From: Rhodoblastus sp963736175
Lineage (GTDB): Bacteria > Pseudomonadota > Alphaproteobacteria > Rhizobiales > Beijerinckiaceae
Direction: 5' to 3'
Length of the DNA: 64,000 bases
NCBI GenBank assembly: GCA_963736175.1
Contig: CAVTNU010000002.1
Span: 248,001-312,000, forward strand
A program made the translations under genes and the position numbers. Under the pieces are notes generated by a model. That model saw nothing but the letters and a program-made list of their open reading frames with translations. It made no database searches and had not been told where the DNA came from. Below, piece by piece: positions 46,447-54,760 of the stretch. The first letter of the stretch is position 1. Every line of letters begins with the position of its first letter.

Positions 46447-46920
46447 TTAAGAGCTTAAACATAGCTTTCGCATCATCAAGCGGATTGACGCGAGGCGGAT
46501 GAACGCCAAGGCGTTTCGCGTCAGGTTTTCGAAGTCCTTCGCCAATCTGCGGCATCTTCCGAGCCAGGCGAAGGTTCGCTCGACCACCCATCTGCGCGGG
46601 AGGACCTCGAAACCCTGCGCCTGATCGGAGCGCTTGACGATCTCGGTGACCAGGAGCGGCAAAATCTTCTTTTGCGCCGCCCGGAACTTTGGGCCTTGAT
46701 AGCCGCCGTCGGCGAAGAGTTTGCGCAGGAATGGGTGCAGTCCGAACATTGTCGCCAACACCAATTTGCCGCCGTCGCGGTCCTGAATATCGGCGGGATG
46801 AACAATCGCGTGCAGCAGCAATCCTAAAGTGTCGACGAGGATATGGCGCTTCTTGCCCTTGATCTTTTTCCCCGCGTCGTAGCCATTCGGATCGATGCAG
46901 CGCCCCCTTTTTCGGCGCTT
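46447..46920 (-). CDS. IS5-family transposase, OrfB part
   Basis: DDE-domain C-terminal half: RCIDPNGYDAGKKIKGKKRH, LGLLLHAIVHPADIQDRDG, KLFADGGYQGPKFR and the terminal block RRWVVERTFAWLGRCRRLAKDFE. It has no start of its own; it is entered from orfA by a -1 shift in the AAAAAGGGGG run near 46900. The frame is open upstream to 47097, but that part is only overlap. Confidence 0.82.
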   Translation of the reverse strand, partial: KRRKRGRCIDPNGYDAGKKIKGKKRHILVDTLGLLLHAIVHPADIQDRDGGKLVLATMFGLHPFLRKLFADGGYQGPKFRAAQKKILPLLVTEIVKRSDQAQGFEVLPRRWVVERTFAWLGRCRRLAKDFENLTRNALAFIRLASIRLMMRKLCLSS

Positions 46921-47285
46921 TTGACGCTCTGGCTGTCGATCACGCAAGCTGTCGGGCTGGCTTCGCGCCCCATCGCCTCGCGACACTTCACATAGAGTGC
47001 GTGGTGGATGCGATCGAGCGTGCCGTTCCACGTCCACAGATCGAAATAATCGAACAGCGTGCTGCGCGGCGGCAAATCCTTCGGCACGTATCGCCATTGG
47101 CAGCCCGTGCTCAGCACGTACATCAGGCCGTTGACGACTTCACGCACATCGACGGTGCGCTTGCGCCCGCCGCGCTTGGCCGGCGGTATCAACGACGCGA
47201 TATGCTCCCATTCGGCGTCGGTCAGGTCGCTGGGATAACGCAACTTGTCGCGGTTATATTGCGCGCGGTTCTCGCTCGTCCACAT
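46824..47285 (-). CDS. IS5-family transposase, OrfA part
   Basis: Starts at ATG 47285 (MWTSENRAQYNRDKLRYPSD) with GGAGGGG upstream. LTDAEWEHIASLIPPAKRGGRKRTVDVREVVNG and GCQWRYVPKDLPPRSTLFDY are the N-terminal DUF4096-like block of IS5 transposases; the first catalytic Asp is in ACVIDSQSVKSAEKGG. Ends out of frame after the A5G5 run, consistent with programmed -1 frameshifting to orfB. Confidence 0.82.
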   Translation of the reverse strand: MWTSENRAQYNRDKLRYPSDLTDAEWEHIASLIPPAKRGGRKRTVDVREVVNGLMYVLSTGCQWRYVPKDLPPRSTLFDYFDLWTWNGTLDRIHHALYVKCREAMGREASPTACVIDSQSVKSAEKGGAASIRMATTRGKRSRARSAISSSTL

Positions 47286-47530
47286 CGGCAGCCCCTCCAG
47301 AATCAGGCTACCTTCCATGAATCACATCCAACTCATGCGATTCAACTTCTTTTCGGACGGACACTTATGGTCCTTGCCGCTTTGACAACGCTGTTCGACG
47401 ATCGCTCGCTCGCGTTATGGTTATGTTTATCTAACAATACGTTAGAAACGATCTCGTATTTTGCCGGCTTGGCGGTCCAACTTCGGCTGGCGGGCTGGGG
47501 AAGCACTCCAAGCCAAATCGGGACTTTCAC

Positions 47531-49324
47531 ATGTCGATCAAAATGTCATCCATCGCCACGTTTGTCGCGGGTTCGGATAGTCCGCGAAAGAGCAGCGTCA
47601 ATCTTTGGGCCGATTGCGAGCCGGTCATTCCCGAAATCCTCTCGCAGTTTTATTCCGAGCTTCGGTCGACTGACGAATTCCGCGACTTGCTCGTATCCGA
47701 CGTCCAAGTGGAGAATCTGAAAGCGGCGCAAATGGAGCATTGGAAGATGCTCTTTCAGCCTGTCGTCGCGCCTGGCTTTGAGCTACGTTCCGGCAGGATT
47801 GGCGAGGTCCATGTCAAAATCGGCCTGCCGTCGGGCTGGTACATGGCGGGATACGCCTTCCTCGTGAAAAAGCTGCTGCCCTATCTGGCCAGACATTACC
47901 GCTTTTCTCCCAGCGCTTTTCAAGCCGCCGCCGACGTCCTTGTCGCGCGCGTCTTCACCGATATGATTCTTTCCAATACCGCGTTTGAAAATCGCATCGA
48001 CGCCAATAGCGCCTCGTCGGCCATGGAGGAGAAAAACCTGAATGGGCTGAACAGCGCGGCCTTGATGGTGGCGGACGCCAATGAAACAGCCATCGATCTT
48101 GCCCACCTGACCCTCAATACGGCTCTTGTCAACGAAAGCAGCCAGACGATCTCGACGGCGGCGATCGAATTGGTCGCCTCGGTCGAGAACATTTCCCGCA
48201 ACGCCGAAGGCGCGGCCTTGGAGGCGACCGAAACCGATGAGGCCGTCTCTTTCGGAATGAAGGCGATGGACGAGGTCGCCTCGGCGATTGGCAACATCTC
48301 ATCCGCAGTCGAGCGGACCGCGACCAGCGTCGACGGCCTTTCCGCGGCGTCGGAACAGATCGGTCAAATTCTGTCGGTCATCGAAGGGATCGCCGGGCAA
48401 ACCAACCTGCTTGCGCTTAACGCCACGATTGAAGCGGCCCGAGCGGGCGAGGCCGGGAAGGGGTTCGCGGTTGTCGCTTCCGAGGTGAAGAATCTGGCCA
48501 CACAAACGTCCAGATCGACCGAGGACATTACCCAACGTATTGGGGCGCTACGCGCAGGAATGAATGAAATTCTCGCCACGATGACCCGTTCAACCGCCGC
48601 GGTCGGGGAAGGACGCGCCGCCATCGACCGGGCGGCCGGCGCAATTGACACAGTGGGCGATCGGATCACGAACGTTGTGACAAAAATGCACGACATCTCT
48701 GGCATTCTTGTCCAGCAGAAGGAGGCCAGCGCCGAGGTCGCGCAGTCCGTCGCCCATGTGGCCGAAATCGCGGCTAAAAACCAGGGTGTGCTCGGGACCA
48801 TGAACGAAAAGCTGCAACGCACGAATAGTCGCTTTTCCGATCTGGCCAAAAGTCTGTTCAACGCCGAATCGGACCGCTCGCTATGCGAGATGGCCAAGAT
48901 CGACCATATCCTGTTCGTCAAACGCGTCGTCGACACCGTGGCCGGTCAATCCAATTGGCGCGCGGCCGAGGTCCCCGATCACCACAATTGCCGCCTCGGC
49001 AAATGGTATGACGCTCTCAACAAAGTCGATTTCGGGAAATTTCCCGCATTTGGCCGTATGATCGAGCCACATGGGCGCGTTCACGCAGCCGGTGTCGCCG
49101 CCTTGAAGGCTCATGAGCAAGGTCGCACGACGGAAGCGTTCGCGGAACTCGGAAAGCTTACAATCGCCAGCCGCGACGTGGTCGCTCTGCTCGACGAATT
49201 TTCCAAGGAAATTGGCCATCGTCGTGGAAAGCCGGCAACGACGCAAATACCGGCGGGTGCGCACTTAACCGCAACGAAAGAACATTCGGGGTCATGCTGT
49301 CCGTCGGGGAGGGCGGCGAGCTGA
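47531..49324 (+). CDS. Globin-coupled chemoreceptor with C-terminal CZB domain
   Basis: 597 residues, no membrane segments. Residues about 20-160 are a sensor globin (protoglobin/HemAT type): FYSELRSTDEFRDLL, HWKMLFQP and GRIGEVHVKIGLPSGWYMAGY with the proximal His at 94. The signalling domain has EGIAGQTNLLALNATIEAARAGE and FAVVASEVKNLATQTS. A CZB domain follows (KIDHILFVKRVVDTVAG, DHHNCRLGKWYD), then a disordered tail ending in CCPSG. It likely senses O2 or another haem ligand, with a second zinc/oxidant input through CZB. It sits just right of the IS5 element in the accessory region. Confidence 0.92.
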   Translation: MSIKMSSIATFVAGSDSPRKSSVNLWADCEPVIPEILSQFYSELRSTDEFRDLLVSDVQVENLKAAQMEHWKMLFQPVVAPGFELRSGRIGEVHVKIGLPSGWYMAGYAFLVKKLLPYLARHYRFSPSAFQAAADVLVARVFTDMILSNTAFENRIDANSASSAMEEKNLNGLNSAALMVADANETAIDLAHLTLNTALVNESSQTISTAAIELVASVENISRNAEGAALEATETDEAVSFGMKAMDEVASAIGNISSAVERTATSVDGLSAASEQIGQILSVIEGIAGQTNLLALNATIEAARAGEAGKGFAVVASEVKNLATQTSRSTEDITQRIGALRAGMNEILATMTRSTAAVGEGRAAIDRAAGAIDTVGDRITNVVTKMHDISGILVQQKEASAEVAQSVAHVAEIAAKNQGVLGTMNEKLQRTNSRFSDLAKSLFNAESDRSLCEMAKIDHILFVKRVVDTVAGQSNWRAAEVPDHHNCRLGKWYDALNKVDFGKFPAFGRMIEPHGRVHAAGVAALKAHEQGRTTEAFAELGKLTIASRDVVALLDEFSKEIGHRRGKPATTQIPAGAHLTATKEHSGSCCPSGRAAS

Positions 49325-49337
49325 GTCGAAAACGGCG

Positions 49338-49667
49338 TCAGGTGGCCGCCATGGCCACCAACACGCGCAACGCGCGTTTCAAATCGGCGTCGGAAAGACA
49401 GGAGAGGTGGCTGCTGATTTTGTGCAAAGTCGCCAGCCCGTTTCCCCCATTGTGGGGGTAAATCGAAAACAGTTCGGCCGGATCGACCACCAAAGCGCCC
49501 GCCAACCGCTCGATCACCGGAAAGCGCGCGCCACTCAAGCCTTTTTCGATCTTTCCCACCATGTCGACGCTGATCTCGGCCATGGCCGCAAGCTCATTCT
49601 GCGTCATCCCACACCGCCGCCGGTGCATGGACACCAATCCGCCAAACCGCTTGCGAAGATCTCCCAT
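49338..49667 (-). CDS. XRE-family HTH transcriptional regulator
   Basis: 109 residues. The HTH_3 domain covers about 8-65 (LVSMHRRRCGMTQNELAAMAEISVDMVGKIEKG). The C-terminal part is a short helical tail without a sensor domain. Convergent with the globin chemoreceptor, 13 bases apart. Target unknown; possibly island-encoded. Confidence 0.82.
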   Translation of the reverse strand: MGDLRKRFGGLVSMHRRRCGMTQNELAAMAEISVDMVGKIEKGLSGARFPVIERLAGALVVDPAELFSIYPHNGGNGLATLHKISSHLSCLSDADLKRALRVLVAMAAT

Positions 49668-50287
49668 AAGGCCTCTGTGTCGAGCGAAACGCCGTCGTGA
49701 GTCTAAGAGAAAGCTTGATGCGTCGGGAGTGAATATAATTACGGAAATATGTGAAAACAGTAATTAAAGTAATTTTATTTGGAAAAGTTCCGATCAGGCG
49801 CTGGAAAAATTCCGCGCTGATCCCCGCTTTTTTGACAAACTTTTTGGTATTAAATTTGTAATTTACTAAAAAAATCAATTTTTAAATTGTTTAAGTGAAT
49901 GGTTAACAATTTCGCGGCGAAATATTTTTATACATCAGAATATATACTGAGTACTTGTCATAAATATACGGTTTTGTCATGAGAAAAAATAATGCACTTG
50001 TACAAAATTATCAGCCAAATAAGCGTCACGCATTTTGATATACTCGCCAACAGCGGCAAATTTTACGTATTTTAGATCAAAATATAGTCTGTACCGACCA
50101 GATGCCAGCGACTTTTTCTTGTGTATTCTTACGATCCGGGTTCTGTCCCTTAACATTCATTCCCGCCGTCGGTTCTTGCCGCCTTCGCCACCTTGGGCGA
50201 GCGTCCATGGCCGGGGCAAAGACCACTGGATACTGCGCCATAGACACAGCCCGTACAGCCATGCCCGGCGTTGGCAGACATAGGCCG
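49668..50287. other. A/T-rich gene-poor stretch at island/hpa-cluster boundary
   Basis: 620 bases. From 49735 to 50040 it is strikingly A/T-rich (TTTATTTGG, TTACTAAAAAAATCAATTTTTAA, repeated ATATAC and AAATAT motifs), unlike the GC-rich flanks. No gene, tRNA or clear att site is seen. It may be horizontally acquired filler or an island edge. Short open frames at 50035-50554 have no support. Confidence 0.45.
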
Positions 50288-51739
50288 CTAAATCCCGCCC
50301 ATGCAAAGATATTTGATCTCGAGGTAGTCATCGACGCCGTATTTCGAGCCTTCGCGGCCGAGGCCCGATTGCTTGACGCCGCCGAACGGCGCTTCGGGCG
50401 TCGAGATCAGGCCGGTGTTGATGCCCACCATGCCGTATTCGAGCGCCTCGGCGACGCGCCAGACGCGCGAAAGATTGGTGGCGTAGAAATACGAGGCCAG
50501 GCCGAATTCCGTATCATTGGCCTGGGCGATGACATCCGCCTCATCCTTGAATGAGAACAAGGGCGCCACCGGCCCGAAGGTCTCCTCGCGCGCCACCGCC
50601 ATGTCTTTTGTGACGTTGATCAGAACGGTCGGCTCGAAAAACGTTCCGCCGAGCGGGTGCGGCTTGCCGCCGACCGCGACCTTGGCGCCCTTGGCGAGCG
50701 CGTCGGCGACATGCTCCTCGACCTTGGCCAGCGCCTTGGCGTCGATCAGCGGCCCAAGCGTCGAGCCCTCGGCGAAGCCGTCGCCGACCTTCAGCCGACC
50801 GATCGCGGCGGAAAGCTTTTCGGCGAAGGCCGCGTAGATCAATTCCTGCACATAGATGCGGTTGGCGCAGACGCAGGTCTGGCCGTTGTTGCGGAACTTG
50901 GCGATCAACGCGCCCTCGACCGCCGCGTCGAGATCGGCGTCGTCGAATACGATGAACGGCGCGTTGCCGCCGAGCTCCAGGCCAAGTTTCTTGATCGTGC
51001 CGGCGCATTGGCGCATCAGTTCGGCGCCGACCTGCGTCGAGCCAGTGAAGGTCAGTTTGCGCACGGTCGGGTTGGCGGTCATTTCCGCGCCGATTTCGGA
51101 CGCCGCGCCGGTGACCACGCTGAACAGGCCGGCGGGCAAGCCGGCGCGCTCGGCCAATATGGCGAGGGCGATGGCGGAGAACGGCGTCTGCGACGCCGGC
51201 TTCAGCACCATGGCGCAGCCCACCGCGAGGGCGGCGCCGGCCTTGCGGGTGATCATGGCGTTGGGAAAATTCCAGGGCGTGATCGCCGCGACGACGCCGA
51301 TCGGCTGTTTCAGCACGACAATGCGCTTGTCGGCGCCGTGGCCGGGGATGACGTCGCCATAGACCCGGCGCGCCTCTTCGGAAAACCATTCGATGAAGCC
51401 GGCGCCATAGGCGATCTCGCCCTTGGCCTCGGCGAAGGGCTTGCCCTGCTCCATGGTCAAAATGGCGCCGAGGTCCTCCTGGTTGGCGATGACGAGATCG
51501 AACCAGCGGCGCAGAATAACCGAACGCTGTTTGGCGGTTTGCGCCGCCCACAGAGGTTGCGCCAGCCGCGCCGCCTCGATCGCTTCGGCCGTTTCCTTGG
51601 CGCCGAGCTTGGGGACAAGGCCGACGAGCGCGCCGCTCGATGGGTTCTTCACAGCGATAGCGTGATCAGGCCGCGCCTCGATCCAGCGCGCGCCGACGAG
51701 AGCGGCCTGTCGAAGCAGGCTCGGATCTTTCAATTGCAT
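50288..51739 (-). CDS. gabD: Succinate-semialdehyde dehydrogenase GabD-type (copy 1)
   Basis: 483 residues from ATG 51739 (GAGG upstream; the ATG at 51769 has no ribosome site). Aldehyde dehydrogenase motifs: ITPWNFPNAMITRKAGAALAVGC, FTGSTQVGAELM, LELGGNAPFIVFDDAD (catalytic Glu) and NNGQTCVCANR (catalytic Cys). Highest resemblance is to NAD(P)-dependent succinic semialdehyde dehydrogenase, which oxidises the end product of homoprotocatechuate cleavage to succinate. A near-paralogue lies at 54761 but is frameshifted. Divergent from hpaR, sharing the operator-rich region. Confidence 0.9.
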   Translation of the reverse strand: MQLKDPSLLRQAALVGARWIEARPDHAIAVKNPSSGALVGLVPKLGAKETAEAIEAARLAQPLWAAQTAKQRSVILRRWFDLVIANQEDLGAILTMEQGKPFAEAKGEIAYGAGFIEWFSEEARRVYGDVIPGHGADKRIVVLKQPIGVVAAITPWNFPNAMITRKAGAALAVGCAMVLKPASQTPFSAIALAILAERAGLPAGLFSVVTGAASEIGAEMTANPTVRKLTFTGSTQVGAELMRQCAGTIKKLGLELGGNAPFIVFDDADLDAAVEGALIAKFRNNGQTCVCANRIYVQELIYAAFAEKLSAAIGRLKVGDGFAEGSTLGPLIDAKALAKVEEHVADALAKGAKVAVGGKPHPLGGTFFEPTVLINVTKDMAVAREETFGPVAPLFSFKDEADVIAQANDTEFGLASYFYATNLSRVWRVAEALEYGMVGINTGLISTPEAPFGGVKQSGLGREGSKYGVDDYLEIKYLCMGGI

Positions 51740-52018
51740 GACGGCCTCATCGATTTGAACCGCATACACCGCGGCTGGAGGAATGTTTGCGCTTTATGCG
51801 GCGAAAGAAAAGGCGCCGCGAAAAATTGCGTCGACGCGCCGTAGCGACCTTAGCGCGCGATCTTATATAATTAACATATTAAATAATATATGGCCGCCGC
51901 TTGCGTCAAGTTCGCCGAACCGGGCTGCGGCCTTGTTGAAGCGACGCCGATAAATCGTCGTTGCCGATAAATAGTTAATACATTAAGTATATAACTCAGG
52001 ATGTGATGAAGGCGCCGC
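51740..52018. promoter_or_regulatory. Divergent gabD/hpaR regulatory region with MarR-like operators
   Basis: 279 bases. Two A/T-rich near-palindromes stand out in GC-rich sequence: TTAACATATTAAATAATAT (51871-51889) and TTAATACATTAA (51975-51986). Both fit TTAA-N4-TTAA, typical of MarR-family operators, and should bind the HpaR proteins encoded just downstream. The first is nearly identical to 35585-35601 upstream of the ABC transporter. Confidence 0.6.
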
Positions 52019-52594
52019 GTGACTGAAGAGAACCATCGCTCCGACATTGCGCCCGACGCGGGATCGAGCGGCGTGCGCGTGCGCCTGCGCGAATTCTCGC
52101 GCTCGCTGCCGATGGCGCTGCTGCGCGCGCGCGAATCCGTGATGCGGCACTTTCGTCCGGATTTGCGCCGGTTCGATTTGACCGAACAGCAATGGCGCGT
52201 GCTGCGCGCGCTGTCCTCGGTGGTCGAACTCGAAGTGACGCGGCTAGCCGATGCGACCTTTCTGCTCGCGCCGAGTCTGTCGCGCATTTTGCCCGACCTC
52301 GAGGGGCGCGGTCTGATCAAACGGCGCGCGCTCGCCTCCGATCAACGGTTTGGTCTGGTCTCTCTCTCGCCGGAAGGCGAGACGCTGATCAAGACGGTCG
52401 GCGTCAACGCGGAAGAAATCTATCGCGAAATGACGAGGCGCGTCGGGGCCGAGCGCCTGTCCGCGCTGATGGCGCTGCTGCGCGAAGTCGAGGACGCCGT
52501 CGGCCAAGGCCCGCTCATCGAAAGTCCCGGCGCGCGCGCGCCGCAGGAGCGGCCGCGAAAACGCGGACGCCCGCGCAAGGCGCCGCCGCAATAG
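52019..52594 (+). CDS. MarR-family regulator, HpaR-like, with AT-hook-like tail
   Basis: 191 residues starting with GTG 52019. The MarR winged helix (about 30-150) has MALLRARESVMRHFRPDLRRFDLTEQQWRVLRALSSV, the HpaR-type N-terminal helix, and FLLAPSLSRILPDLEGRGLIKRR. HpaR represses homoprotocatechuate genes until an aromatic ligand binds. The C-terminus, RPRKRGRPRKAPPQ, contains the RGRP core of an AT-hook, absent from typical HpaR. It controls the neighbouring cluster by position. Confidence 0.85.
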   Translation: MTEENHRSDIAPDAGSSGVRVRLREFSRSLPMALLRARESVMRHFRPDLRRFDLTEQQWRVLRALSSVVELEVTRLADATFLLAPSLSRILPDLEGRGLIKRRALASDQRFGLVSLSPEGETLIKTVGVNAEEIYREMTRRVGAERLSALMALLREVEDAVGQGPLIESPGARAPQERPRKRGRPRKAPPQ

Positions 52595-52722
52595 GCGTTG
52601 CGGCCGCCTCTCGTTTCGCTACAGTGCAAAGACGGTAAAGGCGATCGTTTTCCGCGCCGGCGCGGCTTGCGGCCGCCTCGCATTTTCTTGCCGCCGTGCG
52701 GCTTTAAAAACATCGGCTCATC

Positions 52723-53265
52723 ATGACTTCCGAACTGCCCTATCGCAATTTGCCACAGCTCCTTTTGCGCGCCCGCGAAGCTTTTCTGAGTCATTTCCGG
52801 CCGATCATCACGCAATTCGGTCTTACCGAGCAGCAATGGCGCATCATCCGCGCGGTCCACGAAGCCGGCCAGCTTGAGCCGCGCGAGATTTGTGAAATTT
52901 GTCAGATCCTGAGTCCCAGCCTCGCCGGCGTCTTGTCGCGCATGGAAGATGTCGGCCTTGTGACGCGCACGCGCATGCCCGACGATCAACGGCGCATAAT
53001 CGTGCGGTTGACGCCCAAGTCGGAAAAACTCGCGGACGAGATGGCGCCGCTGATCATGGAAAAATACGAGCAAATCGAGAAGTTGTTGGGCAAGCAATTG
53101 CTTGTGGATGTTTACGCGATGATGGACAGGGTGCTGAACGCGAGCGCCGCAATTCGCCCACAAACCGCGCCGCAAGGCGGCGTTCCCCAGCAAACCCCGC
53201 CGGCGCGCCGGCGGACTTCGCGCGCGCCGGGCGCCGCGCCGTTAAGGGACAGCCAGACGACTTGA
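52723..53265 (+). CDS. hpaR: Homoprotocatechuate degradation regulator HpaR (MarR family)
   Basis: 180 residues. NLPQLLLRAREAFLSHFRPIITQFGLTEQQWRIIRAVHE, then EPREICEICQILSPSLAGVLSRMEDVGLVTR, is the typical HpaR sequence, closer to the family core than the other copy at 52019. The last 35 residues are Pro/Arg-rich and low complexity. Two HpaR paralogues in tandem are unusual; they may form heterodimers or respond to different aromatics. Confidence 0.88.
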   Translation: MTSELPYRNLPQLLLRAREAFLSHFRPIITQFGLTEQQWRIIRAVHEAGQLEPREICEICQILSPSLAGVLSRMEDVGLVTRTRMPDDQRRIIVRLTPKSEKLADEMAPLIMEKYEQIEKLLGKQLLVDVYAMMDRVLNASAAIRPQTAPQGGVPQQTPPARRRTSRAPGAAPLRDSQTT

Positions 53266-53545
53266 TCGCGCCGGGTTCAAGAGCGTGTTGTTGTCAGGTG
53301 GAACCACCTGCGTTGTGCTGCGGCGAGGCGATCCGCCAGGAGGCGCGCGCGGCGCGATGCGGGCGCATCGGGCAAGCGCGCCGACGCCGCGGGCGGCCGC
53401 CGCAGGACAACCCAAAGGGCCGGCCGCTTTAGCCTCATGGGTTCGTCGAATGGCTTGGCCGTGTCCCCGACACGGCCTTCGCCCCTCTCCTGCCCCTGAG
53501 GCAAAAGCGATCGGCGCAGATGATTCCACCTGACAACAACACGCT
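53266..53545. repeat. MITE-like element with 33-bp terminal inverted repeats
   Basis: Inverted ends at 53280-53312 and 53515-53547 share AGAGCGTGTTGTTGTCAGGT and the following 13 bases with two mismatches. The left end itself contains the palindrome CAGGTGGAACCACCTG. The 268-bp element has no transposase; the interior is GC-rich. Its right end supplies the CT of the TAG stop codon of the adjacent exporter gene. Confidence 0.75.
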
Positions 53546-54760
53546 CTAACCGCCGGCCTTTGTCGTCGGCGCGCACAGCCTGAATAGTATCGTTCCAACC
53601 AATGACATCATTGTCGTCAAAGCGATCGCCCACGCCATGGCGTGTCCGGGCGCGCCAAAGGGAACGCTGACGGCGGCGCTGGCCAGAACGCCGAGTCCGA
53701 ATTGGCAAGCGCCGAACAGCGCCGCGGCCGCGCCGGCGTTTTTCCCGTAGGCCGCCATCAGTAGGCCGACGCAATTGGCGCCGAGCAAACCTGTCATGCT
53801 GACGACAAAAAACAGGCTCGCGACCACCGCGAACAAGGCATGTGAAAAATAAACCGCGATCAAAAGGCAAAGCCCCGCGACGCAAGCGATCACGCTGCCA
53901 AAGCTCGCGACTTTCTCCGGTCCGATATGAATGACGAGACGCGAATTCAGCATGTTGGCGCAGATAATGCCCACACCGTTGACCGCGAACAATGAGGCGT
54001 AGGCAAAGGGCGAAAAATTCCACACGGTCATGAAATAGAACGGTCCGGCGGTGATGTAGGCGAACATGGCGGCGAAGCTCATTCCGCTCGCCAACAGCAG
54101 GCCGACAGCGAATGGATCAATCATGAGAGCGCCGTAAGCCGTGAAGGCTTGATGCAATTTCAGTTCGTCGCGCCTTTCGCGGGGAAGACTCTCCGGCAGC
54201 CAGAACCAAGCCACGCCGAGCATGATCAGTCCATAGAGCAGCAGCGTTACAAAGACGCCGCGCCAGCCGAGAAAGGCGAGAAAAAAACTGCCCAGGAGCG
54301 GCGCCGCCAGCGGCGCGATGGCGGTGATTGTCGCCATTATCGATAGTTTGTAAATCGCCGCGGCCGGCGCAAAAAGATCGCGCACGACAGCCCGCGCCAG
54401 AACGGAGGCGGCGCCTCCGCCCAAAGCCTGGGCGAATCGCGCGATAATCAATTGCTCGCTGGTCATGGCCAGCGTGCAGACCAAGCTCGCCGCGGAAAAC
54501 AGGGCGATGCCCGTCAGCGTGACGATACGCCGTCCGAATCGATCGGAGAGGGGGCCGTAAAACAGCATTCCCAATGCGAAGCCCGCCAGGAATATCGTGA
54601 CGGACCCCTGAATTTCTTCAACTGAAGCGCCCAAACCCACGGCGATGGCTGGAAGGGCGGGCAGATAGAGATCGATCGCCATCGGCCCGAAAGCGACTAA
54701 TGCGCCTAACAGCAGCAGAAACAGACGCTCGCGTCCAATCCCGATCGGAGATGGCGTCAA
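53546..54760 (-). CDS. Bcr/CflA-type MFS multidrug exporter
   Basis: 404 residues with twelve predicted helices. Signatures: GPMAIDLYLPALPAIA, the drug-resistance motif YGPLSDRFGRRIVTLTGI and GGGAASVLARAVVRDLF. It starts with TTG at 54760 directly after the TAG of gabD2, and its stop TAG lies in the MITE edge at 53546-53548. In this operon it may export an aromatic compound or a toxic intermediate; that role is inference. Confidence 0.85.
   Translation of the reverse strand: MTPSPIGIGRERLFLLLLGALVAFGPMAIDLYLPALPAIAVGLGASVEEIQGSVTIFLAGFALGMLFYGPLSDRFGRRIVTLTGIALFSAASLVCTLAMTSEQLIIARFAQALGGGAASVLARAVVRDLFAPAAAIYKLSIMATITAIAPLAAPLLGSFFLAFLGWRGVFVTLLLYGLIMLGVAWFWLPESLPRERRDELKLHQAFTAYGALMIDPFAVGLLLASGMSFAAMFAYITAGPFYFMTVWNFSPFAYASLFAVNGVGIICANMLNSRLVIHIGPEKVASFGSVIACVAGLCLLIAVYFSHALFAVVASLFFVVSMTGLLGANCVGLLMAAYGKNAGAAAALFGACQFGLGVLASAAVSVPFGAPGHAMAWAIALTTMMSLVGTILFRLCAPTTKAGG

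Larger units (their letters stand above)
46430..47364 (-). mobile_element. IS5-family insertion sequence (IS427-like group)
   Basis: 935 bp. Imperfect inverted ends GAGTCTGTCCGCGAAG (46430) and, read from the right, GTGTCCGTCCGAAAAG (47364). TTA flanks both sides (46427-46429 and 47365-47367), a short TNA-type target duplication as in the IS427 group. Two overlapping transposase frames, orfA and orfB, are in -1 relation. Confidence 0.88.

Noticed and set aside
50035..50554. Short plus-strand frames in the A/T-rich gap and over the gabD end
   Set aside because: No ribosome site or motif; partly antisense to gabD.
53242..54023. Open frames crossing the MITE-like element antisense and in other frames
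   Set aside because: They run through inverted repeats and the exporter gene without domain support.
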